Below are positions 11,566 to 23,147 of a stretch of 64,000 nt of DNA, piece by piece (the first letter of the stretch is position 1; the number at the start of each line of letters is the position of its first letter). Made by a program: the position numbers and the translations under genes. The DNA comes from Copromyces sp. CBS 386.78 (Eukaryota; Ascomycota; Sordariomycetes; Sordariales; Sordariaceae), in the NCBI GenBank assembly GCA_030685235.1, contig MU839116.1, positions 186,001 through 250,000 of the forward strand, written 5' to 3'. The notes under the pieces are model-generated. The model saw only the letters and a list, made by a program, of their open reading frames with translations. It made no database searches and was not told where the DNA came from.

Positions 11566-14500
11566 CTATCCAGTCTTCGCCTCAGTCCTCGTCTCATCCT
11601 CATGAATCTTAAACTCAAACCCCGGCCACTGTGCCGTCGCCGTGTCTGCCCAGCCCGCCCGTGACGCTCCTTTTTCCGTACCTGGAGCTGTAGCTGTAAC
11701 TGCAGTAGGTTTCCCTCGCCATATCTGCGTGTCCGTATCCGTGCCTTTTACGTTGATCTCCCTTTCTTTTCCCTTCGACGTAGTGCTGGTCGTCTTCATG
11801 GCAGTGGCTGTACCCAAAGCCCCCGCAGTTGTGGAAGTTGTGAACATATTAACGATGGTCGTAGCTTGCGATGGTCTTGACACATGAGCCTCACCCAGCT
11901 CCTGACTCCCCGCATCAGCCGGCGCCTGACTCTGATGTCGTAGCTGGGGCAGTTCCCGGCTCTCATGCTGAGGGTGGTCCTTAAGCTGTCCCAGCCTGAA
12001 GAGATCTTGAATGTCCAGGACCAAATTCTGGCTCTTGGTGAGTGCCCGCGGGTATGGGTACTGCTGCTGATGGCCCTGCTGCTCCTGCTGCGGCTGGCTA
12101 CCTCCCTGTCTTCCGCTTAGACTTCCGCTGCCGGAGGCGATCAACGGACTAGGTAATTTCGTGGTTTCCGGCGACAGAGCAGCGGAGATATTCTTGCTAG
12201 TATACTCGCTTGGTGCCTCGGAATGATCTGTCTGGTTGCCGTCGTCGTCGTCGTAAACATTTTCTTTTGTTTCTTCATCAACGTCAATGTCTAGGTCTTC
12301 CCGCGTATCATGGACTGGACTCTGACTGTGTTGACTGAATGGACCGAAATCGTCGTCATCGGTCTCGATGCCCGCTCGCGGAATATCCTGAGACTTCAAC
12401 GGTCTTGCCTGGCCGTGGCCTTGACCCTGGTCATCACCATCCGTCTTTGCCCCATCCAGCTCGTCTTCTTGGTCATGGTCGTCGACATCAGGATCAAAGA
12501 AGAAATCGCTAACGCTCTCAGAAGACCTGAATCGTTTCGGGGTGGCCGCGTCGTCGGCCAGACAGTCCGTCATCTCGTCGTCCTCGTCGTCGCCGTCAGC
12601 CTCATCGTTGCTGTCATCGCTCCCGCTGGATAGCTCCGTCATCTCTTGATCGCTGTCCTGAGCATAGCCATCTGGCGGGATCGAAGGCCCGCGGCTGCTA
12701 CCGCGATGGAGTTCAACTCCAGACGAAAGGCGTTCGCTGCGCGGCGTGGCGTAAAAGGCACCAGGGGTAGGCGAGCGGCTCATGTACCGACGGCTCATGG
12801 ACCGATCACGGTCACGATCATACTTGAGCGCGGTTTCGCGGGGGTAGTTAAGATCTGTCGGGTCCGGGTCCGGGTCCTTTCCGCGTCGTTTCTTAATCGG
12901 CGCAGTTGGTGCTGGAAATGCGTTGATCGGCGGACTTTGGTGATGTCCCCCTGGAGCCAAAGAGCCGCGCCCGGACAAACGGGGAGAGGATTGACGATCA
13001 TAAGGTTTCCTTTTATGGCGGGTGAGAGAAGCCTGTTTGTGACTCCTCCCAGTCGGGGAGCTGGTGGACGGGCCAGCCGGCGAAAATGAACGGGACCGCG
13101 CAAGGGGTGTCAAGGAGGCCTTTCGCTCTTTCCACAATAGTGCCTGTGGCGACTTTGCTCGAGTTCCGCTGACTTTACTGAATGATGAAGCCGTGTGAAA
13201 TGAAGCCGTGTCGGAACGTTCAGACGATAACTGCACCTGGCCATTCCGTAGGTTGGCAGGGTCTGTAATGGGCACCTTATCGAGAACGTCGCTCCTAGTC
13301 CAACACTCTTCAAGGGCATCTGCCTCCGGTGTGTCATCACCATCACTGCCTGTCTCCTCAGGATCATGCTTGTCGGTGTATACCCGACTGAGCTCACGTA
13401 CCCTTTGCCACGTCCAAGATGGCATAAGGGCACGATAGCCCATGATATAATCTTGGATATACGCCTCTGGCTGTGTGATGTACAGACGGTGCGTACCAAT
13501 CGTTTTGGGGGCCTTCATGACGACGCTAGACATCAAGAAGGTAAAACCCCAAAGAGCTGGCGTTGCCATTTCGGCTGGAGCGAGAAATCGGAGGCGGTTA
13601 TCTCGGTGAATTTTGCGCAAAGGCACCCAATCCTGGCGCAATCCGGGGAACTCATTTAGTGGTGACTCGGGCGCTGCTTTGCTATGGTAGATTAGGTGGG
13701 AAGAAGGCTCAAGAACATTGCTAAAAGCTTTGTGGATTGCCAACTGAACATCACGGGCGTCCGGGCCCCTCACTTGGACCGTCTTGATGAAGCCGCGGCT
13801 TCTGAGTCTTTGGTCAATCAGCCGTCCATTCGCAAAGGCTTTCGGTAGCAGCCAGCCGGAATCGGGATATTGTCCTGGCCATTCCGAGAATCCTGGGTCA
13901 TGAGGGTCTGGCGTGGCTCTGCTCAAAGTGCTAGGCAGTTGTGTCCAATCTTCGTCGGGGCCCATTGACTGTCGCAGGTCGAAGATTCTGCGGGCATCCA
14001 CCCAGATACCCTTAAGAGGAAACGGTAGAAAGACAACCTCCAGATCCCAAGGTTTGTTATACGTTGGGAGAGATGTCGCCTGAAGCTCACTGATCTGCGC
14101 CTGTAGGGCCTGGAACTGACTTAGAGTGACCTTCTGGGATGAACGAACTGTGCTATTAGATGTCGCCGAGACCACGCTTGCGCCGGCGACACTGGCATTG
14201 TCATTCAGAATCTTCTCTACCTCATCGACACGAGACTCAAGCTCCGTGACTCGGAGATCTGTGTGTTCGTGCTTGTCGTAGCAGTCGTCATGACCGATAA
14301 CCGAGAAGGAAGTGTTCTCAAGCCTGTCTATCCTGTGCTCCTGGAGATTAACAACATTTGTAATGTGTTTTACATCATCCTTGACAGCAAGGAACGATTG
14401 GTTATGTGCTGACCCAGGTCTGGGCGTCATGTCCGGCTTACACTGGGGCGGTGCCATCAAGTCCATTGGGCCGCGTACACCCTGCGCGTTAGCTTGCACG

Positions 14501-15282
14501 GGTCCCTCGAGATCATCTGCTCCCTCCTCCGGATTAGAGGCTTCATTCCTGAGCGTCGAGCGGCGTGGTAGCATGTCCAGTCCCTTTCCGAAAAATGGCG
14601 CCATGTATCTCATCTGGCTAGACGCTGTAGTTGAGGGGGCCTGGGACGGCATCAAAAAATAACCTTGGCTCAATGGCTGTGTATCGTCGTATCCGTCGGT
14701 CTGCTGCTGGGTTTGGTTGCCGTCATTCCAGCCGGTGACAGGAGCTTGATCCGGAATGGTAACCTGCTTCTCCACAGACTGGTGTGGTTGCGCCTGGATT
14801 TGTAGGGCCTGGGAAGCCAATACACGCTGATTGAAACTGGAGGCATTGAAATTCATGAGGCCAAAATCCATGGAGACTCCAGGATGGGAAGACCTGTTGG
14901 GCGCAAAAGACTGGTGTATTTCCTCCATTGGACTCGGTAGCCCCTTTGTATGTTGGGTGCCCACGAACGAGTTCGGCTTCTCCTGGGTATTAGTGGGAGG
15001 AAGACCAGCGAATGCGAGGGAAGAAGGAGTAGGCGGGAGCTGTGAAGGGGCTGGAAGGTCGTCGTGGAAGCAGGCATGATGAGAACACTGGCAGAGCTCA
15101 GCAGCATCGGGCGCGGCATTCAGCTTGATCCAGAAGCGGCGGCAACCGCAGCGCGGCAGGGCGGGATCCATGTAGTTGCATGGTCCCCTCGGCAGCACAG
15201 GGAAGGCCGAGTTCCACATGGCTTGCCCATCATCGTAGAAGCCGGCAAGAAGCCCAGGGGCGTCGAAAGGATTTGCGTCCAT
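11566..15282 (-). CDS. large protein of unknown function with Cys/His cluster
   Basis: An uninterrupted frame of 1238 codons; I do not recognise the family. Residues 45-73 contain a tight cluster, CGCRRFW then CQCSHHACFHDD (C45, C47, C64, C66, H68, H69, C71, H73), which could bind metal. Residues ~305-400 look like coiled coil (INNVV-like NVVNLQEHRIDRLE, LRVTELESRVDEVEKIL, QFQALQAQISELQ). Residues ~405-640 are denser in aromatic and hydrophobic residues (PWDLEVVFLPFPLKGIWV, YIQDYIMGYRALMPSW), so this is the likely folded domain. The rest is disordered: Ser/Pro/Arg-rich, then long Asp/Glu stretches, then Gln-rich. No signal peptide or membrane helix is seen. The mix suggests a nuclear or scaffold protein, but that is inference. 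No intron is needed. Confidence 0.82.
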   Translation of the reverse strand: MDANPFDAPGLLAGFYDDGQAMWNSAFPVLPRGPCNYMDPALPRCGCRRFWIKLNAAPDAAELCQCSHHACFHDDLPAPSQLPPTPSSLAFAGLPPTNTQEKPNSFVGTQHTKGLPSPMEEIHQSFAPNRSSHPGVSMDFGLMNFNASSFNQRVLASQALQIQAQPHQSVEKQVTIPDQAPVTGWNDGNQTQQQTDGYDDTQPLSQGYFLMPSQAPSTTASSQMRYMAPFFGKGLDMLPRRSTLRNEASNPEEGADDLEGPVQANAQGVRGPMDLMAPPQCKPDMTPRPGSAHNQSFLAVKDDVKHITNVVNLQEHRIDRLENTSFSVIGHDDCYDKHEHTDLRVTELESRVDEVEKILNDNASVAGASVVSATSNSTVRSSQKVTLSQFQALQAQISELQATSLPTYNKPWDLEVVFLPFPLKGIWVDARRIFDLRQSMGPDEDWTQLPSTLSRATPDPHDPGFSEWPGQYPDSGWLLPKAFANGRLIDQRLRSRGFIKTVQVRGPDARDVQLAIHKAFSNVLEPSSHLIYHSKAAPESPLNEFPGLRQDWVPLRKIHRDNRLRFLAPAEMATPALWGFTFLMSSVVMKAPKTIGTHRLYITQPEAYIQDYIMGYRALMPSWTWQRVRELSRVYTDKHDPEETGSDGDDTPEADALEECWTRSDVLDKVPITDPANLRNGQVQLSSERSDTASFHTASSFSKVSGTRAKSPQALLWKERKASLTPLARSRSFSPAGPSTSSPTGRSHKQASLTRHKRKPYDRQSSPRLSGRGSLAPGGHHQSPPINAFPAPTAPIKKRRGKDPDPDPTDLNYPRETALKYDRDRDRSMSRRYMSRSPTPGAFYATPRSERLSSGVELHRGSSRGPSIPPDGYAQDSDQEMTELSSGSDDSNDEADGDDEDDEMTDCLADDAATPKRFRSSESVSDFFFDPDVDDHDQEDELDGAKTDGDDQGQGHGQARPLKSQDIPRAGIETDDDDFGPFSQHSQSPVHDTREDLDIDVDEETKENVYDDDDGNQTDHSEAPSEYTSKNISAALSPETTKLPSPLIASGSGSLSGRQGGSQPQQEQQGHQQQYPYPRALTKSQNLVLDIQDLFRLGQLKDHPQHESRELPQLRHQSQAPADAGSQELGEAHVSRPSQATTIVNMFTTSTTAGALGTATAMKTTSTTSKGKEREINVKGTDTDTQIWRGKPTAVTATAPGTEKGASRAGWADTATAQWPGFEFKIHEDETRTEAKTG

Positions 15283-16402
15283 TGGGATTCTGGTTCACCA
15301 TCTCCTGGGGAATGTGTGGCAATGGGAGAAGGCGCGTTGCTCTTGGCCTGGATTCGATCAAGCTCGGACGGTTTCAGTCGGGAAGGAAAATAGGACGAGT
15401 GGCCGGAAATATTCGAGTCGCGAATGGAGAGGCTTGGAGCAATCGAGGTCGGCGCGTCGTGATGGTGGTGAAATGAGCTCCCTTGTTTCCTACTTTGATG
15501 CGACCCAACGTCAGACCAAGCCGGATCGCAACCAGAATCTAGTTCATGTTACTGTCTCCAGTTAGTACAAGCAAAGCTGACCACAGATTGATCAAAGAAA
15601 AGCTTTTGTGACAATGCAATTGTGTGAAGCCAACTGTTGAATGGTGGCCGCCTAGGCAGAAGCGCGGGGAAGGAAGACGGGACGAGAGATGGGAGGATAA
15701 ACATCAGGACTCGGTAGAAAAAAACGAACAATTTATATATTCTCTGAAATCGCTTAACTACCTAGGTAGGCAGAGACGCGTGGCGCCTCGGGTTTGCGAT
15801 CACCGGTATGACGAGGCGTTTGGACAGAGAATAGGCGAGCGCGAGGCAGACGGAGCACGGAATGGACGAAGACGATGTTCGAGGATTGTCCAAGGGAAAA
15901 AGTGAGGCGCAATTGGAAAAGCAACGCGCGATGGGAGGTCCTCGGTGCAACAAGCAACGCAACGCAACGCAACAGTGGACATGCTGCACCACGCACACGC
16001 CCCAACGCCAGAACGTTGACTTTGCTTCTGCTTGGGGTGACAGGGGTCAAAGTCGTCGTGCATTGATTGGAGTGGGTCACCATAAGGCGGGCGGGGTGTG
16101 GATTCGTGATGGCATGCCACGAGCATATCGATCCATGTTTCCGGGGATCAAGATATATAGAAGTGCCCGCTGAGTAGAGAGAAAAAGAGAAAATAAGGCG
16201 ACTCATCCAAAGTTGAACGAATCTCCATGGTAAGCTACTTACCTTACCTCAAGGGAAGCTGCGTTCGAATTCTCGCAGCAACCTGATGAGGAGACCGCGA
16301 GTGTCAAAGCGCTGGACGTGACTGCCAGCCAGAAAGAAGCAAACAAAACCATATTCCATTGAACTCTTCGGTGGGAAGAAGTAAAGTCTTGAGCCACTCC
16401 TT

Positions 16403-16450
<48 letters not shown>

Positions 16451-17590
16451 AAATTGACGCAAAAACATAGCCATGTAGAAAGTCCGTTTTTATCAAATCA
16501 CTCGCCATAGACAGTCATGGCTTTGTCTTTGATTTGGACTTGATTTCACGTACCTAACTTGCCAACAGAGAAGACGTGCAGGCATCGACATGAAGCTCTC
16601 ATGCGTTCTCAATTACTTCCCAACTAAAGACTCTGATTGGCCGAAAAGCCACTTAACATCCCTGCATACCTGTAAGCTAGGTAGCGTTTCTAGCGTGCAA
16701 CTTGCATTCCTTCCTTCTTTCAGGCATTGCAGTTCCCTGTCCTCAAGACATCCAGTTGTTCGCTTTTCGGGAACCCTTCATGAGTTGGATAACATGCCTC
16801 GCTGCATGCTTATGAACCGCCAGGCCAACAGTTTCACGACCTGGCTGCCAATGGTCTACTCTCCTGTGAGAAGAACAGCTGAATGGGAAATGTTAAGAGT
16901 GTAAATCCAGAAGGAGCTCTGGCCTGCGGTTCGTTTAACCATCCCTGGCAACACAACTCCCAGTCTCTCGCCTCACCTCGTCATCTCAGGTTCTGCATGT
17001 CCCGTCAAACCCCTGCCTGGCTTTCATGCCTGGCTATAGCTAAACCCAAGAGAAGGGCTGATGAAACTGACAATCACATAAATCCAGGGCGGAAGACTGG
17101 TTACCTCTAGGTGGTATCGAAGCTTCGTTAAAGTCTTCGTGCACATCGCCCTATTCAAGAGTCCAAACGATTCACAGCCTTGTTAAAACTGGTCAGAGAC
17201 GTACGTGATACCATGTCACTCGCCCCTTCGTTTTCGTTTGATCACGAAACAGAAGACCTTCACAATCAGGTTCAGGAGGACTTGATGCTATCTTGTCTGA
17301 ATGGGCTTTATTTTCCCTGGGAATTCCCTAGTAAAGACTATAACAACCAAGAAGTGAATGAAGCCAGGTACCCGCAATACATGATGTGATGTGATGCCAA
17401 CATGCAAAAAATGCAATGTGCCTCTCCCCTTTCTTCCCCGCGCTGTCGTTGCCTCGCCTCCTCCCCGTAGGCCATAAACCTCAACCGAACCCAAAACTCC
17501 CGCGCTGACCCATATTACTTTCTATTATACAATACCGATCCATGATTTATCTATATCATTACCACCCCATATCGTCACCCAGCTCCCAGT
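15283..17590. other. intergenic, between two unknown minus-strand genes
   Basis: This 2.3-kb spacer holds the promoter and leader of the 11566-15282 gene and the 3' flank of the 17591-19642 gene. It contains a 44-base A run (16404-16447) and a few CAACG repeats near 15953-15971. I see no further gene; the open frames around 15754-16206 overlap on both strands without codon bias. Confidence 0.4.
16404..16447. repeat. poly(A)/poly(T) tract, 44 bases
   Basis: An uninterrupted run of 44 A on the plus strand, by far the longest homopolymer in the window. It could be a simple replication-slippage tract or the tail of an old retroposed copy. I could not find an obvious target-site duplication around it. 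Confidence 0.9.
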
Positions 17591-19642
17591 TCAAACCTCC
17601 CCCCAACTCCCCATCCCCCCTCCCGCCGCTCCTGCAATCACACTCCCCGGTCCGCCCTGAACACTTCCCCCCGGCCCCTTGGGAAAATCCCAATAATGTC
17701 TACTCCCATGACTGACCCTCCCGGTAGCCGTCGACGCCCCGCTATTCTTCCTCTTCACACTGCCTCTCCCTGTCGTCCTATTCGCCGCGCTCCTCTGCGT
17801 GCTCTGGCTAGCACAGCTGCCCGCCCTTTGCCTCATAACCGACACCACGGCCGCTGCCGCAGCAGCCGCCGCGTTGGTGGGGGAAGTGACCATGCTGCTT
17901 GCACCAGAAGGGGTCGAGACTTTGAAGGTGCGGATGGCGGGAGGACGGCGATGGTGGGACATGAGGGGGTGGTGTTGGCGGACGCGAGCGGCTTTGGCTG
18001 CTAGGTCGGCTGTGGAAGCGGTAGCAAAGATGGAGGAGGAGGAACGGGTGAGGGATGGTCCGGAGAAGGAGGTGGGCGAGGGGGGTCGGGAGGAAGGCGA
18101 GAAGCGAGAGCGGAGGTAGCGGAAGATGAGGCCGATGTCAAGCTCTTGTTCCCACTCGTCTTGGGTGAATGTTGGTTGTTGCTGGGGGAGAGAAGGGGTG
18201 GTAGTCGTGGGTGCTGCCCCTGTTGTGGAGGTCACGTCGGACGGGGCCGGCCCGGTGGACGTGGTGAGTTTGGAGGATGTAACTTCTGAGAGAGCGGGAG
18301 TGGCAGCAGAGGCCTGTCCTTGTTCGGAGACGACAGGGGCTGTGATGGTCGGTTTGAACTGGGACATGTTGGATACCACGTCGCTGTCTGTGTGGGGACC
18401 ATCCCTGGTTGAAGAATCGTTGTTGGTGACGGCTGAAGTCTCGGGGATGACTGGCAGGCCGGCGTATGGGAGGGGCATTTGCTGGACCCGGGTGTAGGTG
18501 GAAAAGGCGCCGGGGTGGGGAGAGGTTGATAGTTGGTGAATCAGCATCCCGAGTTCGTTCGCTATCCGGTTTAGCATGCGCAACTGCCATGTCGAATCCT
18601 CGGACGTTTGTACCTGTGAGTCGACCTTCATAGTCGTGGATGCCGTAGGCGTCGTGGAGAGTTCTTCCTCGTCAGGGAGGGCTTCGCCTAGGAGGATGGC
18701 GAGTAGCCTATCGTCGACTCCTATCAGGTTGCAAACAGCCTCTCTTGTCCGCCCTATTATCCCTTCGCTTGATTCCTTGTTGACTGCCTCTTTGAGCGTT
18801 TCTGTGCTGGCGGACTGAGCCTTGTATTCGTCATCGTGATCATGCCAATCATCGCTTGCGAGGCTTGCCGCATCGTCTTGCTCGAGCTGATCCAACACGC
18901 TCGCGGCCTTATCGGCCGAGTGTACGGTACGTAGCGAAGTCTGCGACTGCCTCCTCCTTGTCTCCTTCCGGATTCTCTCGAGCAGCAGCTTGCTTTGCTC
19001 CAGCCGCCATGCCTCTATCCTCCGGTTACGCTCGTTGTCTTCCACCTCTTGACCACCGTATTCCATGTGAATCTGTTCGAGCGCCTCGTTGCGACGCTGA
19101 ATGCGGTTGGGGTTGAGTCGTTCGAACTGGTATAGTCGCTCTTGGATGTCGCTGCTCATGCCCAGAGGCTTGAAGTGAAACGAACCCATGCCGTCATGGC
19201 TGGGGAAAACGGGCATCGCATGCCCATTTTGCGGCGACTGCCCGAGAGGCGTTCGGAAGTCTGGAAGGTGGCTGTCGAGACTGTCGAACTCGGGATCCTC
19301 CTCCTCTTCTTCCTCCTCTTCCTCCGCAATGCTCTCCTCGAGTAAATCCGAGGGCACTACCGAGTTGTCATTTTGCGAGTTGAAGTCGGAACGGGCTGCC
19401 GTGTCGCAGCTACCGAGATCGCTAACCCGCGACCGGCCGGGCGTCACCTGCTGGCCATCGTGGATAGAGTCGCTGAGGTAGGAAGCTGTCGTGCCGGCGT
19501 CGGTGCCGGGGGTGAAGAGAACCCATGTCTGCGACTCGCCGAGACCCGCCGGTTGAGGCGAGAAGACGGCTGAAGAGCCATCGCTGGAGAGAACGCGATT
19601 TCGTTGTTGCGGGAGCTGACGGGTCGGTTGGTGGAAGGCCAT
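17591..19642 (-). CDS. protein of unknown function, largely disordered
   Basis: An uninterrupted frame of 683 codons with no recognised domain. It begins MAFHQPTRQLPQQRNRVLSS. An acidic run of about ten Glu lies near residue 110. A basic helical segment near residues 170-245 (DIQERLYQFERLNPNRIQRR, then RRIEAWRLEQSKLLLERIRK) looks like coiled coil and is the most conserved-looking part. A second dense stretch follows near 295-390 (AVCNLIGVDDRLLAILLGEA, LRMLNRIANELGMLIHQL). The C-terminal third is Ser/Thr/Ala/Pro-rich with poly-Ala and a Gly-rich end. No signal peptide or membrane helix is seen. The start ATG at 19642 is the first in frame. Function unknown. Confidence 0.8.
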   Translation of the reverse strand: MAFHQPTRQLPQQRNRVLSSDGSSAVFSPQPAGLGESQTWVLFTPGTDAGTTASYLSDSIHDGQQVTPGRSRVSDLGSCDTAARSDFNSQNDNSVVPSDLLEESIAEEEEEEEEEDPEFDSLDSHLPDFRTPLGQSPQNGHAMPVFPSHDGMGSFHFKPLGMSSDIQERLYQFERLNPNRIQRRNEALEQIHMEYGGQEVEDNERNRRIEAWRLEQSKLLLERIRKETRRRQSQTSLRTVHSADKAASVLDQLEQDDAASLASDDWHDHDDEYKAQSASTETLKEAVNKESSEGIIGRTREAVCNLIGVDDRLLAILLGEALPDEEELSTTPTASTTMKVDSQVQTSEDSTWQLRMLNRIANELGMLIHQLSTSPHPGAFSTYTRVQQMPLPYAGLPVIPETSAVTNNDSSTRDGPHTDSDVVSNMSQFKPTITAPVVSEQGQASAATPALSEVTSSKLTTSTGPAPSDVTSTTGAAPTTTTPSLPQQQPTFTQDEWEQELDIGLIFRYLRSRFSPSSRPPSPTSFSGPSLTRSSSSIFATASTADLAAKAARVRQHHPLMSHHRRPPAIRTFKVSTPSGASSMVTSPTNAAAAAAAAVVSVMRQRAGSCASQSTQRSAANRTTGRGSVKRKNSGASTATGRVSHGSRHYWDFPKGPGGSVQGGPGSVIAGAAGGGMGSWGEV

Positions 19643-22600
19643 GATAGGCGGTTTCGCGCTAACTAGCCCCTATCCCTATCGTCGTTCCAGGGGACAGAGG
19701 AAAGAGTGGGCTTTTTTGGTGTTTGTTTGCTTGGCGCAGGAATTAGGGGACTCAAGAGGTAGGTAGTATGGCGTATTGGTATGGGTATAGTTGGGTTAAA
19801 GATGAAAGACGGGAGGTGAACAAAGAGAGATAAGATGATGGATGGCGCGTAGGTACGGTAAGGAGAAAGAAAGATGGAAAGCGCCAGGTCGGATTTTGCT
19901 TTTTGATATTTGGCAAGACGGCGCTTCCCAGCAAGGGCTCCGCAACTCGCTACTCGCTCGCTATATGTTAAACCTCAACAAGGAGGTTGTTTTGTCGTGA
20001 TTCGCTCTTTTTCGGCAAACAGCCCAGCTGTGGTTGATAGAGGCACCCACGGATGGATCGCCCCTAGAGCCCCGTAGCCTGTCTAGCAGCGGTGCCTCCT
20101 AGCGTTGTATCAACCACAGATGTACGTGCTAATGCGGCTGCTTGCTGCTTGCTGCTGCTTCCGTGATGTTGATGCTGATGCTTGTTGCTTCTGCACGGTA
20201 TCACCGGTAGGTTATGTACCTCCTCGGTCGCAAATCAACAAACGAACCAACGAAGGTGAGTGAGATGCACGCCCGCTTTGCGCTTCTTTTTCGTTACTGT
20301 ACTGCGCTTTGTCTCGCTGGAGGAGGCGGTGACGGGGGTTCTGCTGGTGTAAGAGGAACTGGTCCTCAACTGAAGAGAGCAAGCAATTGGATGGTGGTTC
20401 CAGAATTTTAGGGCGAATAAGAGGGCATGGCCGTGGGGTTCAAATCCCGTCCAACCATTAACAGACCCCCCTTCCCTGTCGTTGTTAGTGTCACTTTGCG
20501 AGGTTGGTTCGTGGTTCAGCACCTCGTCCGTTATCCAACTTTCCACTTGCAGTAGCCAGTAGGCTTGAATACCTCTGTTTGATTTCCTTTTCAGCTTGGC
20601 TGGTTCGTTGTTGACGTTGCCTTTTCGAGAGCTTCTGTCGTACAGTACTGCCGTCGAGTCGATAGCACCGTGTACGAAGCCGTCCGTCGTGGTGGAAATG
20701 GAATCTCGCAGGTTTCTGATATTGAATGGTTACTCTCTGTGCACCTCTGTTCTCCTCCAAACACCTGTCTTACCTGTTGTACGCCAGAGTTGTGCAGAGT
20801 TTCGACGTATTGTTGGATATTGATATTGGCTGCGTCCCCTTTTCGTGCGACCCCCCTTTTCTTTCCTAAACACAAAAAGAAAGAAAAAAAATTGGTCTTC
20901 GTCTTCAGTCTTGCCTGGGACTGCAACTGGTCGTCCAACTTCCCTTATCCGCGACAACAGTGGAAATTCAACCCGAAGCCTTGGTTTTCGTCAAAGACAA
21001 ATGAGAGGTGCAACCGAAGCACGTCAGGGCAAGGAAAGGAAAAGCTAACGGCGGGTACTGACGAAATAGTGGTGCATACACAACAACAACCAGGGACACA
21101 CTTGGCAGGCGGTACTCGACCCTTTTTCTAGTCAAAAGGGGGTCATGTAGACATATACAGTCATGGATAGGGAAAATCTATTGGGATGGCTCGGATGCCT
21201 ACACTACGGGAGAGGAAAAGGCGGGAATTGCACCATTCAGTCACCAGAAGGAGGGAAAGCTCCTGGAGGTCGATCCAAGTCATGTTCGCAACGGATTCGT
21301 GAACACACTACCTACACTACGGCATCGACAACAAAGCACGGGATGTCATCACTCTGGTAGGATTGCCTCCCAAGCCAAGGGTCACACGGTATCGTTGATC
21401 ATGGACGCTTGGTCCCCTACGTGGTGTGGTACATGGCATTTCTCTTCTTCGATTGGTACCTCTACTACCTAACACCTTGTGCCCCCCCTGTTCCCTCTCT
21501 TCTTATTGTTTCAACCGCTGCTGTGGTGCAGCAGTTCAGCTTGTTGCTTGGAGTTTCCCCTCTGTTTCCCCCCATGGGCCTGAGCCCCACCGAGCTTCTG
21601 ACCTCATCATGCCATACCATTGTGAAATTCGTCCCATTCTTTCGAGTCGCTTTCCAATCTCCCCGTTCCCCGTTGCCTTGCGAGTCATAGGCAAAACAGA
21701 CCCCTCCTTCGACTTCTCGCTGTTATCGGTGACGTATGTAAGTCCTGGCTGTCTGGATACATAGATAGCTGCCCAAAACAAACCTACGGATAGACGGCCT
21801 GCTCTTTCAGTCAAGATCCCTGGAAACAACATTGAACATGGTTTTGGCATCTTCGGGAAAGCTAGAACACTTCTCAGCTCCATCAGCTTACAACCAAAAA
21901 GCCTCCCATGCTTCCCATGCTACCGTAGGATATGGGTGTAGTGTATTTTGGGTTATCGGCTTGCATGCCCGCCGCGCGCGATGCTACTGAGAGACAGGAA
22001 GAGTAAGTCAGTCTGCGATAAGTTGAAGGGGGACGGAGCGATAAGCCCCACTACACCCTTAAATGGGAACGGAGGGGACCAACCTACCTACCAACCACCA
22101 AGAAGCACGGCCGGGGACAGGGACAGTGACGGGGAGACGGGCAAGACGGGATGCGGTCCTCAACAGCCGACGCATTCACGCATTGGCCGAGCTTTTGGTT
22201 TCACCTTGAGGGGTCTTGATGAGAGCAGTTCATAGATCGCTGATCATGATGTTGTTGATTGCTCCTTTTCTCTTACATATCCTGGTTGCTGGTATCTGGG
22301 TTGCTTGGCTCTGTTGTTGAGTTTGTAGCGACTTGTTGGTTGATGCACAACATGTTTTGCTTTCTTTTCGAACCAGGTCGATCGTGTCAGGCATCTCCCC
22401 CAGATTTGACGACTTCTGGACCCAGACATGATCAACATTGTAGTCATGACTTCACCCATTCAACATTAGAATGGCATGATGTGCAGTCCGGGGAACCGCC
22501 GAGCCCTGTTGATGAGCTGCGAGTTATCTGACCTCTTTCCCATCATCAGCGGAGATACCTGTATGAATCAAGACCACCCGGCGATACCTTAACCTTGATG

Positions 22601-23147
22601 GGCTTATCAGCAACTTATCTCTCTCAGGCCCAGGATGCTGGATATGGCCGACAACTGTTTACTATGATGTCACTGACAAGATTGGCCTAGAATGCGCCAT
22701 GTCTTTTTAGGTGTAGAATTCGATGTCTATGGAATCGCTACGGATGATTGATGGCATAAGCCTGTGGCCCTTTGGAATAGCGCCATAAGAGCCGAAGGTG
22801 ATGTGCTGACCGCTAATTCGGACCAACCGCCCATCGTGTTCCAACGGCCGGGTCGCTGATTTGAAATCAACGTCTACACTCGCCCCTTGGTCTTCCAAAC
22901 GAGCCAATCCCATAGCAGCCCCATCAACACAACGAATGCCCGTCACTAGTCACTGAGAAGAATTGTGGGAAAAGGCGTAGGAAGGGAACGCGGTATTGGT
23001 ATCATCGAAAACCCATCTGGATGAATGGTGGATTGACTGTGCCAACAAGACCATGATGCTACTAACATGTCCTCATTTCAGCCCTAAAAAAAGACCGTTG
23101 ACGCCACCCTAAACCCAGAAACAACTCTTTGTCCCAGCGAACAACGT
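19643..23147. other. 3.5-kb intergenic region
   Basis: This spacer holds the promoter of the 17591-19642 gene on its left and the 3' flank of the L10 gene on its right. Small GCTTGCTGCTT-type repeats lie near 20138-20195. A tRNA-like T-arm and B-box sequence occurs near 20430-20457, but the rest of a tRNA does not fold (see rejected list). Open frames at 20670-21131 and 21409-21764 show no codon bias. I can support no gene here. Confidence 0.4.

Noticed and set aside
20386..20457. tRNA-like sequence: GGTTCAAATCCC B-box followed by CCAACCA, with a partly matching TGGATGG upstream
   Set aside because: The T-stem has only three solid pairs and the anticodon stem (AATAA with TGGCC) does not pair. 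It is at best a decayed tRNA fragment or a chance B-box.
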